From the NCBI GenBank assembly GCA_961205875.1, contig OY540815.1:16987638-17051637 (forward strand): a DNA stretch of 64,000 nt, read 5' to 3'. The DNA comes from Sialis fuliginosa. Taxonomy: Eukaryota > Arthropoda > Insecta > Megaloptera > Sialidae. Shown here one piece after another: positions 44,521 to 56,057 of the stretch (positions within the stretch are counted from its first letter, which is position 1; every line of letters starts with the position of its first letter). The position numbers and the translations under genes are program-made. Under the pieces are notes generated by a model. The model did not search any database. It saw only the letters and a list, made by a program, of their open reading frames with translations, and was not told the DNA's origin.

Positions 44521-45260
44521 TGTAAAATATAATGGCAAATAATTAGATAAAAGGATATTCGAGAAATATTATTCCGGAAGTTGTCAATTGCAATCTGTAA
44601 CAAGACATGGGGATTGTACTTTGATTTCTAATAGAAACCATGGAAGTTTTGAAAATAAAAAAAAATCCAGATTTAACTTTTATCTAAGACTTTATAAATC
44701 TAATTAATTTTAAAACGTTATCTATCAGATGAAGATCGGAAAACGTCAACTGTATTCTATTAAAATTTCAGGAGAACATGGTTTTGTCATTTCATTAATT
44801 TTGTATTCACCTTGATTTTGCTTATTAAAGAACAGACAATTAAAAATATGTCCATTTCAATTAGCAATCAGTTCGACTGAATTACGTTTTCTAATGATTA
44901 ATTTAATATACCAGTTTTTATAAACCAATTATATTTATTTCGTTTCTAATTTGCGATCATTATATACGGTGTAAAAGAATTTCACTATTGTTCTTGTTTG
45001 AAAACTTGATCTATGTATATTTATTAGATCGAAACTTTATCCTCGAGTTTTATTATAATTAGTTTGTAAATAACGAAAAACATCATTTTAAATAAAATTA
45101 ATTCAATTTTACTATTTCTGAAATTTATTAATTATTACTAAGAACTTTTCTTTTATGTTCGAACCCGAAGACAAAATTTTCATCAAAAGTTTCTAATTTA
45201 CAAGTTTGTCGTTACATTAACAACAAAGAAAAGAATATATACCTACCACAGTGAGGTCGA
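44521..45260. other. AT-rich stretch without gene
   Basis: No recognisable element or frame. Sequence is AT-rich with no strong repeats. Confidence 0.45.
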
Positions 45261-45264
45261 AGTA

Positions 45265-45870
45265 CAGTTGAACTTTTTTTATCCGAATTCCAGTTTATCC
45301 GAACTGCTAAATATCCGAATCGATCCAGATAATATTTAATTAATTGGTCATATTTTTCATTAAATTGCCTTTTAATTATTATGTAGGTATAATATATTTT
45401 GTAAATTAATTATATTTTTCTTTGGAAATAAAGTAAAGAGATTGACGACAATTCCAATTATCCGGATTTCCGCTTATCTCGATTGGGTCCAGCATTCATT
45501 ATTCCAATTATTTCAAATAATTTATATTACTATTTAAAATTGGTTATATTGATTTCATGTTATTTCCCTAGAACTATATAACATAACCTGACTTATTAAT
45601 AACTAGTTAGGTATAGTGTATAGCTTTTAAAACAACATTGTTACAAACTATAGGGTTAATTGGTATCATTTGTACCCAAAATAGATTCCTTCACTCGTGT
45701 TGAGTTCAGTCAAGTAATTAGGATGGAAGAGGACTCAAATACAACTATGATTTGCAATGACCGATTGCCAGCTTACAAATGTTGCAAACTATATCAGAGG
45801 AGCAACTATTAACAAGTTCACAGAATATCATTGATGAGTATCATTTGTTGTTTGAATAAATGAAATTATA
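45265..45870 (+). mobile_element. pogo/Tigger-like remnant
   Basis: CAGTTGAACTTTTTTTATCC followed by GAATTCCAGTTTATCCGAAC (45267-45306) resembles pogo/Tigger terminal repeats of the CAGTTGAACCTC...ATCCG type. A similar block, TTATCCGGATTTCCGCTTAT, occurs at 45458 in the same orientation, so it is a subterminal duplicate or a second insertion. A GC-richer patch at 45700-45860 might be a coding remnant but I recognise no transposase motif. Confidence 0.4.
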
Positions 45871-45899
45871 CTGATTTTTCTGTACTAAATCAATACCTA

Positions 45900-46350
45900 T
45901 ATTGTAAATGCAAAAGTAATTCTGTCTATCTGTTACCTTTTCATGATTGATGAAATTTGGCAGGGAAATAGCGTGATCCTGAGGAAGACATATGTATTTG
46001 AAACATTTATTAGATAAATATGAACATACATTAACATCTCTACAAGTGGGAAGTTAAAATAATTGAACTCAATTAATAGAGAACTAACAGTAAAACAAAC
46101 TTATTATATATGTATGTCCGATAGCATTTATTTATTACAGCTTCTACAACTAATTTATTTAATATTTTTTGGCCCCATATTACAACTAATTTACCCGTTT
46201 GAATTTAATAATTGGGGAATACCCGTGCAATCTACTGGTTATAATACTGTACCAACAAATCATGTTACATGATAGTGTAGCTTGAAGATATCTTAGCCTT
46301 TAAGAAATATATCAACTAAATCGGTTAAGTAGTTTTACAGAGACAAATAA
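45900..46350 (+). mobile_element. RTE-like repeat remnant
   Basis: AATGCAAAAGTAATTCTGTC, TATCTGTTACC, GATGAAATTTGGCAGGGAAA and later ATATCAACTAAATCGGTTAA follow the order of a common insect repeat (TGCGAAAGTAACTCTGTCTG class). ACCCGTGCAATCTACTGGTT at 46211 may be a separate insertion. The 69-codon frame at 46063 is not a recognised protein. Confidence 0.45.
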
Positions 46351-47090
46351 AAATTAAAAAAACTATAAATGAAGTTTTTTATTCCATCTGTAAAACGATG
46401 CAAATACTGAAAAATCAAAAAATCTGTGTGCAGTATGCAGAAAGTTGTAGAACTGATGAACATTTTTTTTCAAACAATTATTATTTATAATTAAATAATT
46501 TAACATTATGTCCTCGATAATTTATACGACTATTTATTATATACACTACTAAAAAAACAAAACTAAATTAAATAAATACAACAAAACGACAGAGAATATA
46601 ATTTTGTTTCCCAATAATAAATAACACAAATGAATTGTTTGTATTGCATTTCAATCAACAAATTCGTAAACACGTAATTATTTAACAGACTGAAAAACAC
46701 ACACGTATTTAATGAGGTCAGTAATTAAATAAAACTATTTAGTTTTGCATCCATTCTCTTCAAAACAACATGTTTTTGTAATGAAATTTTTATTAAATAT
46801 AACTAATTGCAGTCATTTTCAACGACGGTAAAATCATGTGTCTGAATTATTGTAAGTTTTAAGCTACGGAAAAAATTAATGATCGCCATTAAATAAAATT
46901 GCAGTGTAATACGATTGTAAAAACGTCGTTATCTTGTAGTGCTTCATTTCATTAAAATGCCAGGTGATTTTTATTTATTAAATACTTTTTATGAAAATTT
47001 GTTTTTTAGAATGAATGATTACATATTTCAGTGAAAAATTACCTAAAAATTATAAATGTGCTATCAATTTTGAGAGCCTGCAGAGTCTAT
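46351..47090. other. AT-rich stretch without gene
   Basis: No open frame, terminus or RNA gene recognised. Confidence 0.45.
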
Positions 47091-47094
47091 GATA

Positions 47095-47665
47095 AATAAT
47101 TTTCGTTCCGTGTCTGTCTGTCTGTCTGTCCGTCCGTCTGTACCCTGAATCCTTGTCACACACATAACTCATGAACCACTGAACCGATATTATTGAAACT
47201 TGGTCGGATGGTTGGTTCTGGCTTGAGGAAGGTCCCATTTAGAAAATCATCAAAATCGTATGTAAGGAGGAGGGGTGACATTCCAAAATATGTATTTTTT
47301 CAAAATATCTCAAGAACGACGCATGTTACGTAAAATTTGTATAGAATTTTGTATATGGGTCTACAAAGTTTGTTGTAAAATATTCCCTTACAAAGATTAA
47401 TGTCATTTTGACGTTTGCATAACTTTAGATTTAGATTGAAATTATCAAAAAATTAAAAATATACGAAAAAATAATCAGGTGCGTCTTAAGAAAAATTTCG
47501 AACTAATATTTTTTAGTAAAATTGTATAAAAATTAAATGGTTAACCAATTCTAAGCAATTTATCTGAGCATCAGTTTTTATTTAAATTGTTCAATAGTTA
47601 ATTATCTTTGGTGAATTTATCACGAGGAAGCACTGTGCATTTACTTGGCAGATATTTTTTTTGTA
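47095..47665 (+). mobile_element. Repeat family A, copy 4
   Basis: TTTTCGTTCCGTG, (TCTG)n at 47113-47130, the ACTCATGAACCACTGAACCG block, TTGGTCGGATGGTTGG, and the right end TTTATCACGAGGAAGCACTG. It has one TTTTGACGTT unit. Small deletions remove the AAATTTCCTATAAT segment seen in copy 1. Confidence 0.75.
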
Positions 47666-48150
47666 TTGCTGTACGACCTCGCTTCTCTGAGTTATTTGCG
47701 ATCAAAGCAAAATTCTACACTTTTAACTTTGAACGCCTATAACTCGAGAATAGAGAACAAATGACCGTAACAAAATCCAAAAGATTTGGTAAGCTGGAAG
47801 TCTTTTCTTTATAACTCGGTTAAAAATAGTCGTATAGCGATAGAAAAAAAGCATATTGGAGAAGAAAGTCTGATCTATAAATGTCATTCATTAGATTTAG
47901 TCAAAAAAATTTATTATGGCCCTTGGAAGCTCTCAAAATTGATAATTGTGTTTGATATTTTTGACAACAAAAAAAATTCCGATAAAGAATATAACACCAT
48001 TATTTGTGGGGCTGTGTTATTATAGTAAATCGTATCATAATAAATTATAATGTTTGAAAAGTAGCGATGCATATTTTAAAATGATTTACTGAAGATTCAA
48101 CCGCTTTGTGAACAAAACTAGAAACTGGTTATATTTATCAATGATTTAAT
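47666..48150. other. Stretch with an unassigned 79-codon frame
   Basis: 47786-48025 is open on the plus strand (for example NSVKNSRIAIEKKHIGEESL); 47700-47800 is less AT-rich (AACGCCTATAACTCGAGAAT). No family recognised; chance or a repeat-borne fragment. Confidence 0.25.
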
Positions 48151-48158
48151 GTCTATAT

Positions 48159-49283
48159 TAGGGTGCTTTTTTTTTTGCGACTATTTTTTTTTTTCACTCC
48201 CACCTCAAAATTTTCTTGGAAATACCTCAAAAAAAATTCCCTGAAAATTTGAGCCCTTAATTTTAATATTAAGTACTCGCTTTCAGCGTTTAAAGATTTC
48301 CCATTGAAAATACACGTAAACTTGAACTTTTTTTTTTTACTTTTTATAGCTCAGAGGCATTTTATCCTATTTGAACGTTTAAAAAACCAAATTACGCAGA
48401 ATTAAATGTTCTATAAAAGTATTTATTGCAACGAAACTGTAACTTACAAGAGTGAGACAGTACAGGTGATTAAAGTCAAATTATTCATGAATTTCTTGTT
48501 TTTTCATTGTTATTTCATAAATGGCTGAAAATACAGAAAAAGTTTAAATAAAAAAGTTGTAGCAAATTCAATTTTCTTCAAAAAAGATCCTGAGCATCAA
48601 ATCTCTATTATTGATATTTTTCAAGATAATAAGCTTTTTGTTTTTTATGATTTACGATTTTCATGAACATAAAGAACATCTATTTGAGGTTATTTACCTC
48701 TTCTTTTCTTCTTGACTTTGAAAAAGTAGATAATAACTTTAAAAAAAATTTTTTTTTTAATAATTAGAGTCGCGAATTCATGAAAATCGTAAATCATAAA
48801 AAACAAAAAGCTTATTATCTTGAAAAATATCAATAATAGAGATTTGATGCTCAGGATCTTTTTTGAAGAAAATTGAATTTGCTACAACTTTTTTATTTAA
48901 ACTTTTTCTGTATTTTCAGCCATTTATGAAATAACAATGAAAAAACAAGAAATTCATGAAAAATTTGACTTTAATCACCTGTACTGTCTCACCCTTGTAA
49001 GTTACAGTTTCGTTGCAATAAATACTTTTATAGAACATTTAATTCTGCGTAATTTGGTTTTTTAAACGTTCAAATAGGATAAAATGCCTCTGAGCTATAA
49101 AAAGTAAAAAAAAAAAGTTCAAGTTTATTGTATTTTCAATGGGAAATCTTTAAACGCTGAAAGCGAGTACTTAATATTAAAATTAAGGGCTCAAATTTTC
49201 AGGGAATTTTTTTTGAGGTATTTCCAAGAAAATTTTGAGGTGGGAGTGAAAAAAAAAATAGTCGCAAAAAAAAAAGCACCCTA
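48159..49283. mobile_element. 1.1-kb palindromic hAT-type foldback, 508-bp arms
   Basis: The termini are TAGGGTGCTTTT and the inverse, flanked by a perfect 8-bp duplication GTCTATAT at 48151-48158 and 49284-49291. The arms (about 48159-48666 and 48777-49283) are near-identical reverse complements with single-base differences and small homopolymer changes. The spacer is roughly 110 bp and no transposase is encoded. The tip is related to 3183-3998 (TAGGGTG), so the two likely use a similar transposase. Near-identity implies recent activity or gene conversion between arms. Confidence 0.88.
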
Positions 49284-49291
49284 GTCTATAT

Positions 49292-49920
49292 GGATCAATT
49301 CAGCTTTAGGATTAGTTTAATTCTTCTGTATATATTTATATGTATATTATACAATTACAATTCAGCCACCACAATGTAAGCCTAAGATGTTTCATAATTG
49401 TATCCTAAGCACAAACTTGTAATCCAATTCTCCTGGAGATTAGACATGTTACATCTGCATTTGGAAAATCAATGAAAAACACAATTAATTAAAGTTCTGT
49501 ACAGTACCCAGACATTAACAATGCGCCATTAACGAAGAACAAGAAATAATCTTGTAATCTTCTCTGTAAAGTAGCTCTACGGTACGAAATCAACCAGACA
49601 GTGGCATTATATATACGGGCTTAAAGGGAATTATCATTTTTTTTTTAAATTTTTATCGCCTTATTTTTGATGAATTATTAAATTAAACATTGTTATCTGT
49701 CCATCGATCAGAGTAATCTAAAAAAAATTGTTATTGGTTTCTTACTTCGAAAAAAATATACTAAATATGATTTCAATTTGATTATATTTTGAGTATGTTC
49801 TCTTTTTTGACTTCTCGGTGTTACATACAACAAAAAAGATACCGTGGAACTACTGTACTGAGTGTATAGTGTACGTTTCTCTACAAATTTTCTCTGAAAC
49901 ATTTTTTTCTAATTTCCATC
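49292..49920. other. Mostly unique stretch
   Basis: 49365-49600 is less AT-rich and non-repetitive here (TCTCCTGGAGATTAGACATG), with no open frame; possibly regulatory. The rest is AT-rich. The 64-codon minus frame 49708-49902 has no recognised domain. Confidence 0.3.
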
Positions 49921-49924
49921 GTTT

Positions 49925-50200
49925 CAAAAATAATTTAAAAAATTAAAAATTTGACAAGAGTAAACATTCATTTCCGTTTTTAAAAATATGAGATTTTTCC
50001 AGGCAAAAATTAATCCAAAATATAAAATTTTACAGTTCTTAGATTTGTCGTTTTTGAGTTACAGTGTCTACAGATACACAGACATCATGGCGAAAATAGT
50101 CAGAACGGATTCAGAGAAAGTCAATTTCTGGAATTCGAAAAATCGGCTTTACAATACTTATTTATACATTTCGTACATATAGTATAAGAAAAAATTGAAG
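49925..50200 (+). mobile_element. Repeat family B, copy 2
   Basis: TTTTTGAGTTACAGTGTCTA, CAGATACACAGACATCATGG, CGAAAATAGTCAGAACGGAT and AAATCGGCTTTACAATACTT are collinear with 15770-15945, but the (GACA)n tract is reduced to two imperfect units. It ends ATATAGTATAAGAAAAAATT. Confidence 0.6.
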
Positions 50201-52555
50201 GCTTATAAAAATATTTTGCCGTTGTATTTAAATGTAGGTACTTGTACACTGTACAATGTTACATAAATGCAACGTGTGATAGTCAATTGGAACTGGTTAG
50301 TTTCTATACAGTATATAATACCAAAAGTGCATTGTCAGATATTGGTGCAACTAAACTTTGAACACAATAAAATTTTAATCAATTTCAGTGGTTAACATTA
50401 TGTAAGTAATGCTGAAGCAGTGGTGTCTACAAGGTAGTTGTAAAATTAAATCAGTGGCGGAGTATTAAAAGCAAGCTGATAATTTTTAATGTATGTAATA
50501 TGTAAAGTAATTATATGTAAGTATTTAAAAAATATATGTATATAAATGATTATCTCTACACAAAAAAATATACTTCAGAACTGTATTCACAATTATAAGA
50601 AATTTATATATATTAGTATGCATATTCTGATGTTGAAAGTTTTGGTAAAAACTTTAAAATCTTGTTATAAGACACGTACGTTTTTAAAGCAGAAGTTTAT
50701 AGTTTTTTTGTTGTTATTTAAAATTTGTATTTATTTATTTATAAACTAAACAAATATACAGTGTGTCCCCAGAGAATGCATCAGTTCTTGCTAAAAAAAG
50801 TTTGATTTTTCAAAATCAAGTAGGCCTTATTAATTAATTAATAAATAATTCTCTACTTATTAAAGTGGTTATCATAAATTTCTGGAAATTTTTTATTGAG
50901 ATATTAGAAAAATGTTAGATTGTTTTAAAACAATCAATTTCAACAAATTCCAATCGATATTAATAAAATTTTGTATACAAAAATAATTTCTTTTAAAACA
51001 TATTTGTTTTAAATAAGTTGGGTAGTAAATAAAACGTGAAAAATAGATTGAAATATGAAAAATGAAAATTGCTTAAAATAATTAATTTAATGATATTAAA
51101 AATTGTTTTAAGTTACATTTATTAAACAACAATTGTTGTAACAAACAACAAAATGGAAGAAATGAAATTCTGTTGAACGTAATTTAAAGTAATCATGCAT
51201 TTCAAGCCAAAGGACCTATATAAACTATTCTGGCGCAAAAAGTGATATAGCTACGGTATATATTTTAATAGCATCTTATTAACACTGAACAAGCAACTAT
51301 GCCATTGGCCCGACGTACTTCAAGAGCAAGTTGGGACATACAATGTCTGACAAGAACGAATATTACTCTCTATATACATTATATATGTAAGTAGAGTTGT
51401 GAGTTATACTTAACTCTCAACTCAAGTTTGAGAAGATAGTGAATAATAATAATTATTATTTATTTTGAGTCTCATCTGCTGACGTATATTTTAACCATCT
51501 TATAATAATTATCACTTTATTAGTTTCTTTTATGAATGTAAAAGAATGTAATAATTGAAATATCTATAAAATATATTTTCATAATTAATACAACCATTAT
51601 TAAAAAAAAGTTATATGAGATCGAGATTTTTTTCGAAAAAATTTACGTAACTGTCAAATGTAAAATTCGAGATTGAAACGAGATGAATCTTAACTGACTC
51701 TCGGTGCGTCTCGTGTATAGCAATAGTTATATAAAGCTTAATTCTGCAAGATTAAAAGAAGTACCTATATAATTATTAATCATTTAGTCTGTAAATTTTC
51801 AACTCGATATATAACAAATTTTAATAAAATTACTACGCTTTATAAAATGTTGAGCCATGGTGTATTATTGATGAAATTAATAACAGTAGGCTTTTAGTAC
51901 AGGTACACATTTATTTTTCAAATATGACATTTCATTTATAAAATTAAATTGTAAAATGTCAATGCAAAGCCGTATTATAATTTTCAAACGTGGGTTGAAT
52001 TACGTTTATTTTTAACATTAATTTGTAATAATTTCCTTTTTATTCAAATTCAAAGAAAAAATAATCTTCTCACACAATTCTGAGGTATTGTATTGTTCTA
52101 GATTCTATTATTGTCTCTTATCTCTAATCCATGTCTTTATTAATACATACGCCATAGGATATTTAACATTAAAAATGTAGTAGTCTTTGACAAATATAAC
52201 AGTAATGTGTATTGGTGCATTTTGAAATGTCTCCATGAAACTAAATGATAAATTTTAAATAAGTGTGAAGAAATAAAATATAGACATCAAGCCATTTAAA
52301 ATATTATTTTTTATAGTATTTTATTATATTACTTACTGATATTAAATTATAAAAATATTATTTCTCATTGGATCAATGTTGACTTTTTAACCACAATAAT
52401 CCTTTGAACTAACCTGACAGTCCCCCTCCCCCCCAATAAAAAATGTAGTTCAAAGAAAGATATATGTATAATTAAAGTCAGAGTAAAATTTCGTTCAGAT
52501 AAAATATGGTGAACTTTGTACGAGTATCAGATATATTTATAAAAATATATAAAGT
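50201..52555. other. Long AT-rich stretch; hAT-like pieces
   Basis: CAGTGGCGGAGTATTAAAAG at 50452 is a solitary hAT-type terminus. ACAGTGTGTCCCCAGAGAAT at 50759 resembles a transposon tip without partner. 51390-51720 carries GAGATCGAGA, AACGAGATGAATC and GACTCTCGGTGCGTCTCG, the TCTCG-type subterminal repeats. 51180-51350 is a less AT-rich unique patch. No gene supported. Confidence 0.35.
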
Positions 52556-52556
52556 T

Positions 52557-52605
52557 AGGTGAGGTGACATTCCAACATCCACCCAAGTTATGCCGGATAA
52601 TCCAG
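52557..52605. repeat. Dispersed repeat fragment, pair of 20064-20110
   Basis: AGGTGAGGTGACATTCCAAC, ATCCACCCAAGTTATGCC and GATAAT match AGGTGTGGCGACACTCCGAC, ATCCGCTTAAGTTACGCT and GGTAAC at 20064, in the same order. Class unknown. Confidence 0.45.
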
Positions 52606-52665
52606 TTAGTAGGTAGAGATACAATATAATATATACAATAATTAAAAATGTTTTTATTAAAATTA

Positions 52666-53034
52666 CCAATATTTTTGAATTCTTTGTAGCATTTTAAAAG
52701 CAGGAATGTATTCATATACAACATCTCCAATAATAACATGTAGTAAATAATAAATTAAAAACCCATACCGTATTATTAAATACGATACACCAAGTATTCC
52801 ATACATCTGAATAAATTTTCGTGTCGACAGCCTAACCAAATAAAAATATTCTACAATAATTAGAATAATTATTTCTTTCCCTACCCATAAATAATATGCG
52901 GCTAATTTTTGGTATGGTAATAATGCGGATAACAAGAAATAAGATGGCGCCAACATCTTGTTATTAAAGGCATCGTGTAACAAAAACTGTATTCCCTCTA
53001 GGATATTCCGTGTGCATTCTTTATCTATGTCGGC
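52666..53034 (-). CDS. Hydrophobic open frame, possible exon or gene fragment
   Basis: The minus strand is open for 123 codons from 53034 to a TAA at 52663. It begins ADIDKECTRNILEGIQFLLH, continues DAFNNKMLAPSYFLLSALLP, and has two strongly hydrophobic segments (near IIILIIVEYFYLV and YGFLIYYLLHVIIG) typical of membrane helices. The last codons read TTGGTAATTT, a possible splice donor. The frame is cut at a TGA that overlaps a hAT-like tip CAGTGGCGGC at 53036. It might be an exon of a membrane protein or chance. Family not recognised. Confidence 0.3.
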
Positions 53035-53035
53035 T

Positions 53036-53340
53036 CAGTGGCGGCTGTCATTTTAATTTAATTTATTTTAATTTTTTATTAGTTTTTTTTAGGTTCTTTA
53101 TCATACTTTTCTTTTGTATAACAAGTAATCAACTCGATATTTTAATTATTAACACACTCCCTAACTATTTTTGTTTGACATATTTTTTTTATGTAAGTCA
53201 GCGCATTCAGAAATGTATAATTAACAAAATTTGATTTTGAAAATTAGCCATTCTTTATAACCTATAAGTGACATAATTAGTTCCCGCTCTACAGTTTACA
53301 CATGTGTATGTGTTTAATCACACACGTGTTTGTTTATGTG
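53036..53340 (+). mobile_element. Solitary hAT-type terminus and AT-rich stretch
   Basis: CAGTGGCGGCTGTCATTTTA at 53036 looks like a hAT tip abutting the open frame to its left. No right terminus or target duplication was found before 53340. The plus frame 53010-53234 crosses the tip and is rejected. Confidence 0.3.
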
Positions 53341-53355
53341 TTATTCCACCTTGCT

Positions 53356-53792
53356 TAGGGTTGTCAGACGTCCCGATTAATCGGGATTGTCACCGTTTTT
53401 TAGTCTCATGTCTCGGTGTCCCAAACAAACCTTTCTGGACGCCCAAAAGTCCCGTTTTTCAAATTTTGCATATGGTTTGTTTATTCAATTGTTGAATTCA
53501 AATTTGACAGTTAACATCATTTTTGACTTACAATCAGTCCATCTATGTCAATAATCGATTCATTGAAATTTTTCTAATAAACACACTATAACTTCAGCGA
53601 TTTTCAACGAGTTGGTGAGTTATTGGTTGTTATTAAAATTATAATTAATAAATGATTAGTATTAAAATTTATAAATTTTATTTTATTATTTAATAGAAAT
53701 TAAAAATAAAATGGTTGAATATTGTTGATTTTTTTCGACGGGGAGGAGGGGGGGGAGTCCCGATTTGACTCACAAGAAATCTGACAACTCTA
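53356..53792. mobile_element. 437-bp hAT MITE (TAGGGTTGTCAGAC)
   Basis: The termini TAGGGTTGTCAGACGTCCCG and, read inward on the right, TAGAGTTGTCAGATTTCTTG are flanked by a perfect 8-bp duplication ACCTTGCT at 53348-53355 and 53793-53800. Subterminal CGTCCCG/TCCCGATT motifs are typical of the arthropod hAT class with this tip. Only short frames inside. It has an 8-base G run at 53750-53757. Confidence 0.85.
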
Positions 53793-53800
53793 ACCTTGCT

Positions 53801-54720
53801 ATATATTTTCCTGTATGAGTTTTTTTTACAGTTACACGTATATTAAGATCGTAAACCCGATTTCGTCATCCACTTGCAATATCTCGAAAACCATTGCTTT
53901 TTTAACCTTGTGTCAATTGAGACTTTTGATCAGGAGGTCATAATGAATATAAACATATATACTATAGTTTCAGCAGAGAATTAAATTCCATTGTTGGGTG
54001 CGGGGTCCTTTATATGATTGACTATATATTATTGTCTATTGTTTATGATGTATAAATGTAATAATAGATGAATTTAATCCTATATATAACCCGATAAATG
54101 TGTTTTTAAATGATTGCAAACAAAGAGTGAATTGATACATATACATATATACGAATACATATGTGTAAAATATGAAACGATAGGGATTTTAAACTAGTCA
54201 TTATAATACCTTTAATGACCTACATAATATAATAGCTCAATGTCTGTAATCGTTGAATAATAAATATTATATTTTCGCACCTGTTTTACTAATTAGTGAA
54301 ATGAATACAAATAATATACAAATCATTAGTTTATCATTAATCAAAAAAAAAATAAGTAAAATATAAATCTTCAAACGAAAAAATAGAAAAACAAATAATC
54401 ATTTATAATTTACATTAGATGTAATTTATAATTTATGAAATCATGTATTTTAATTTTATTGACACAGGTATTTAAAAAATCGTTAGTGTATAATACATAC
54501 CTATATATCATGATTCAGTTATATCTAATATAATATTAATGATGACAAAAGTACATTTTCGATATAATAACATTTGTAGAGGTGAAAGTTAAATATAATC
54601 ATGCGTTCTCAAATATTGACATTGTTTAAGTGCAAAAAATGATTTGATATCTGAAATTATGATTATTGTATAAAGCCATGGTTTCAAAACATAAACCAAA
54701 AAGGCTAATGCAGTTATTAT
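53801..54720. other. AT-rich stretch without gene
   Basis: No recognised terminus, repeat or coding frame. Several TACATATACATATATAC-type simple words at 54130-54165. Confidence 0.45.
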
Positions 54721-54721
54721 A

Positions 54722-54930
54722 GTTAAAATAAAAACCACCCCTACGATCTCATGCAGATGCGACAATACAAGTATAGCTTATGCTGAACATTTAATTCTAA
54801 AATGTCCCATTTGGAAAAGTGAAAGAGATGTTACTCTCATAAATGATCCAGACTCTATCCTAGAGTTATTACAAAACACAAAATACTACAATAAATTAAT
54901 AATAATAATAATAATAATGATTTTTATTCA
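54722..54930 (+). pseudogene. R1/Jockey-type LINE, C-terminal end of ORF2
   Basis: The plus frame reads TTPTISCRCDNTSIAYAEHL then ILKCPIWKSERDVTLINDPD. The pattern C-x-C...AEH...CP-x-W...R is the cysteine/histidine motif at the C-terminus of ORF2 in R1/Jockey/I-type non-LTR retrotransposons. It is followed directly by (TAA)n at 54895-54919. Endonuclease, reverse transcriptase and the upstream reading frame are absent (5' truncated). A lineage with TAA-repeat tails is suggested, but I cannot fix the clade. Confidence 0.8.
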
Positions 54931-54934
54931 TAAA

Positions 54935-55435
54935 TGAACATTACAAAAATGCTATCGAATAAGTCATATAAACAGAGAAGAAATTAACAATATAATTCTG
55001 TTATAACACATATTTTGATTGACTTAAAAAAATATGTGGAGTATCGTACAGACTATAAAGTAAACCAAATAAATATAAAATAAAGAAATTATAAACAAAT
55101 GTATGTACATCACATTAATACCTATAACTGGTACTGCATTATTTGAATTCATCAACAAAACTAGAATAATCATATAACAACAACAACAAATAGAAGATAA
55201 ATGTCAATATGGCCAACATGTATATATGTATATAAACTAAAAAACACACCAATTGTGAAATTATCTTTATAATTTATACTGAAATAAAATAGGTCATGAT
55301 TTCCTGGATTTAAATTTCAGACATTTGTAATGCACACATTTAAATTATTTATTTCTACAGTCCCTATAACAAGACAATTAGAATGCATTCTCTAACTTAC
55401 AACGTAATAAATTTCATACAGTATATTAAGTAAAT
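54935..55435. other. AT-rich stretch after LINE end
   Basis: TTTTTATTCATAAATGAACA at 54920 and on may be further LINE 3' sequence. The remainder is featureless AT-rich DNA. Confidence 0.35.
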
Positions 55436-55439
55436 TTCT

Positions 55440-55650
55440 TAGGAATTAAATCCGAAATCAACATACAAACCTTTAACGGGCTAACGCGCTATAACTCATT
55501 TCAATTTTTCCACGAAACTAAACCCGAGAGCCACTGATTAGAAACCGCTGCACGCAACAAGGATCAAGGACAATGTTGTAATCCCGTAAATCACTTAAAT
55601 AGCTACGTAAAAGGAAAAAGGGTAGCGCTATCCCTGGTCGCTCGGAGAGT
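55440..55650. promoter_or_regulatory. GC-richer unique island, possible regulatory DNA
   Basis: Non-repetitive here, low in homopolymers, with words such as GGACAATG (Sox-type core ACAAT) and AATCCCG, and no open frame. It ends near a short frame at 55658-55852 without recognised domain. Inference only. Confidence 0.22.
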
Positions 55651-55860
55651 TACTGACTTGTTTCTTGTTATGAACTTCTTCTTCATCTATTGCTTCATCC
55701 ACTGTGAGAGATGGACTGTGACAATTAGCCCAGTAATTGCGTGCGAGATGCGAGTTATGTGTGAAAGTGAAATAGAAACACAGGTGGTGCCTGGACCGGA
55801 CTCAAAACAATACTTCTTAATTATAAATGTTTACTGTTCTTTAATTTACTAATGTATTGT

Positions 55861-55990
55861 TCTGGGTGTAAGCCGCGTCGGTTTGGTCGTGTTATCGGCC
55901 ACTTTTAGAAGAGCCCTGAAGATGTCCACTGCAATGTGTGACGAAACGTTGGCCGATAACACGACCAAACCGACGCGGCTTACACCCAGA
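55861..55990 (+). mobile_element. Penelope-like terminus, 41-bp perfect inverted repeat
   Basis: 55861-55901 (TCTGGGTGTAAGCCGCGTCG...) and 55950-55990 are exact reverse complements. The 48-nt centre reads CTGAAGATGTCCACTGCAAT then GTGTGACGAAACGT. Here CTGAAGA and GACGAAAC flank a stem (GTC-CAC with GTG-T-GAC), similar to hammerhead-like cores found at Penelope-type retroelement ends. An extra U between core and stem departs from the canonical hammerhead. Opposed terminal copies are usual for Penelope-like elements. The reverse transcriptase is not present. Confidence 0.5.
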
Positions 55991-56057
55991 AGCCAAGATC
56001 CTTACTAATGTATTGTTTATCATATGACAGTGTTTCTCAAAATCAATCAAGTTAATG

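Noticed and set aside
55658-55852. 64-codon frame in a GC-richer region
   Set aside because: Starts from a non-ATG codon, has no recognisable domain and runs into AT-rich sequence; not enough to call an exon.
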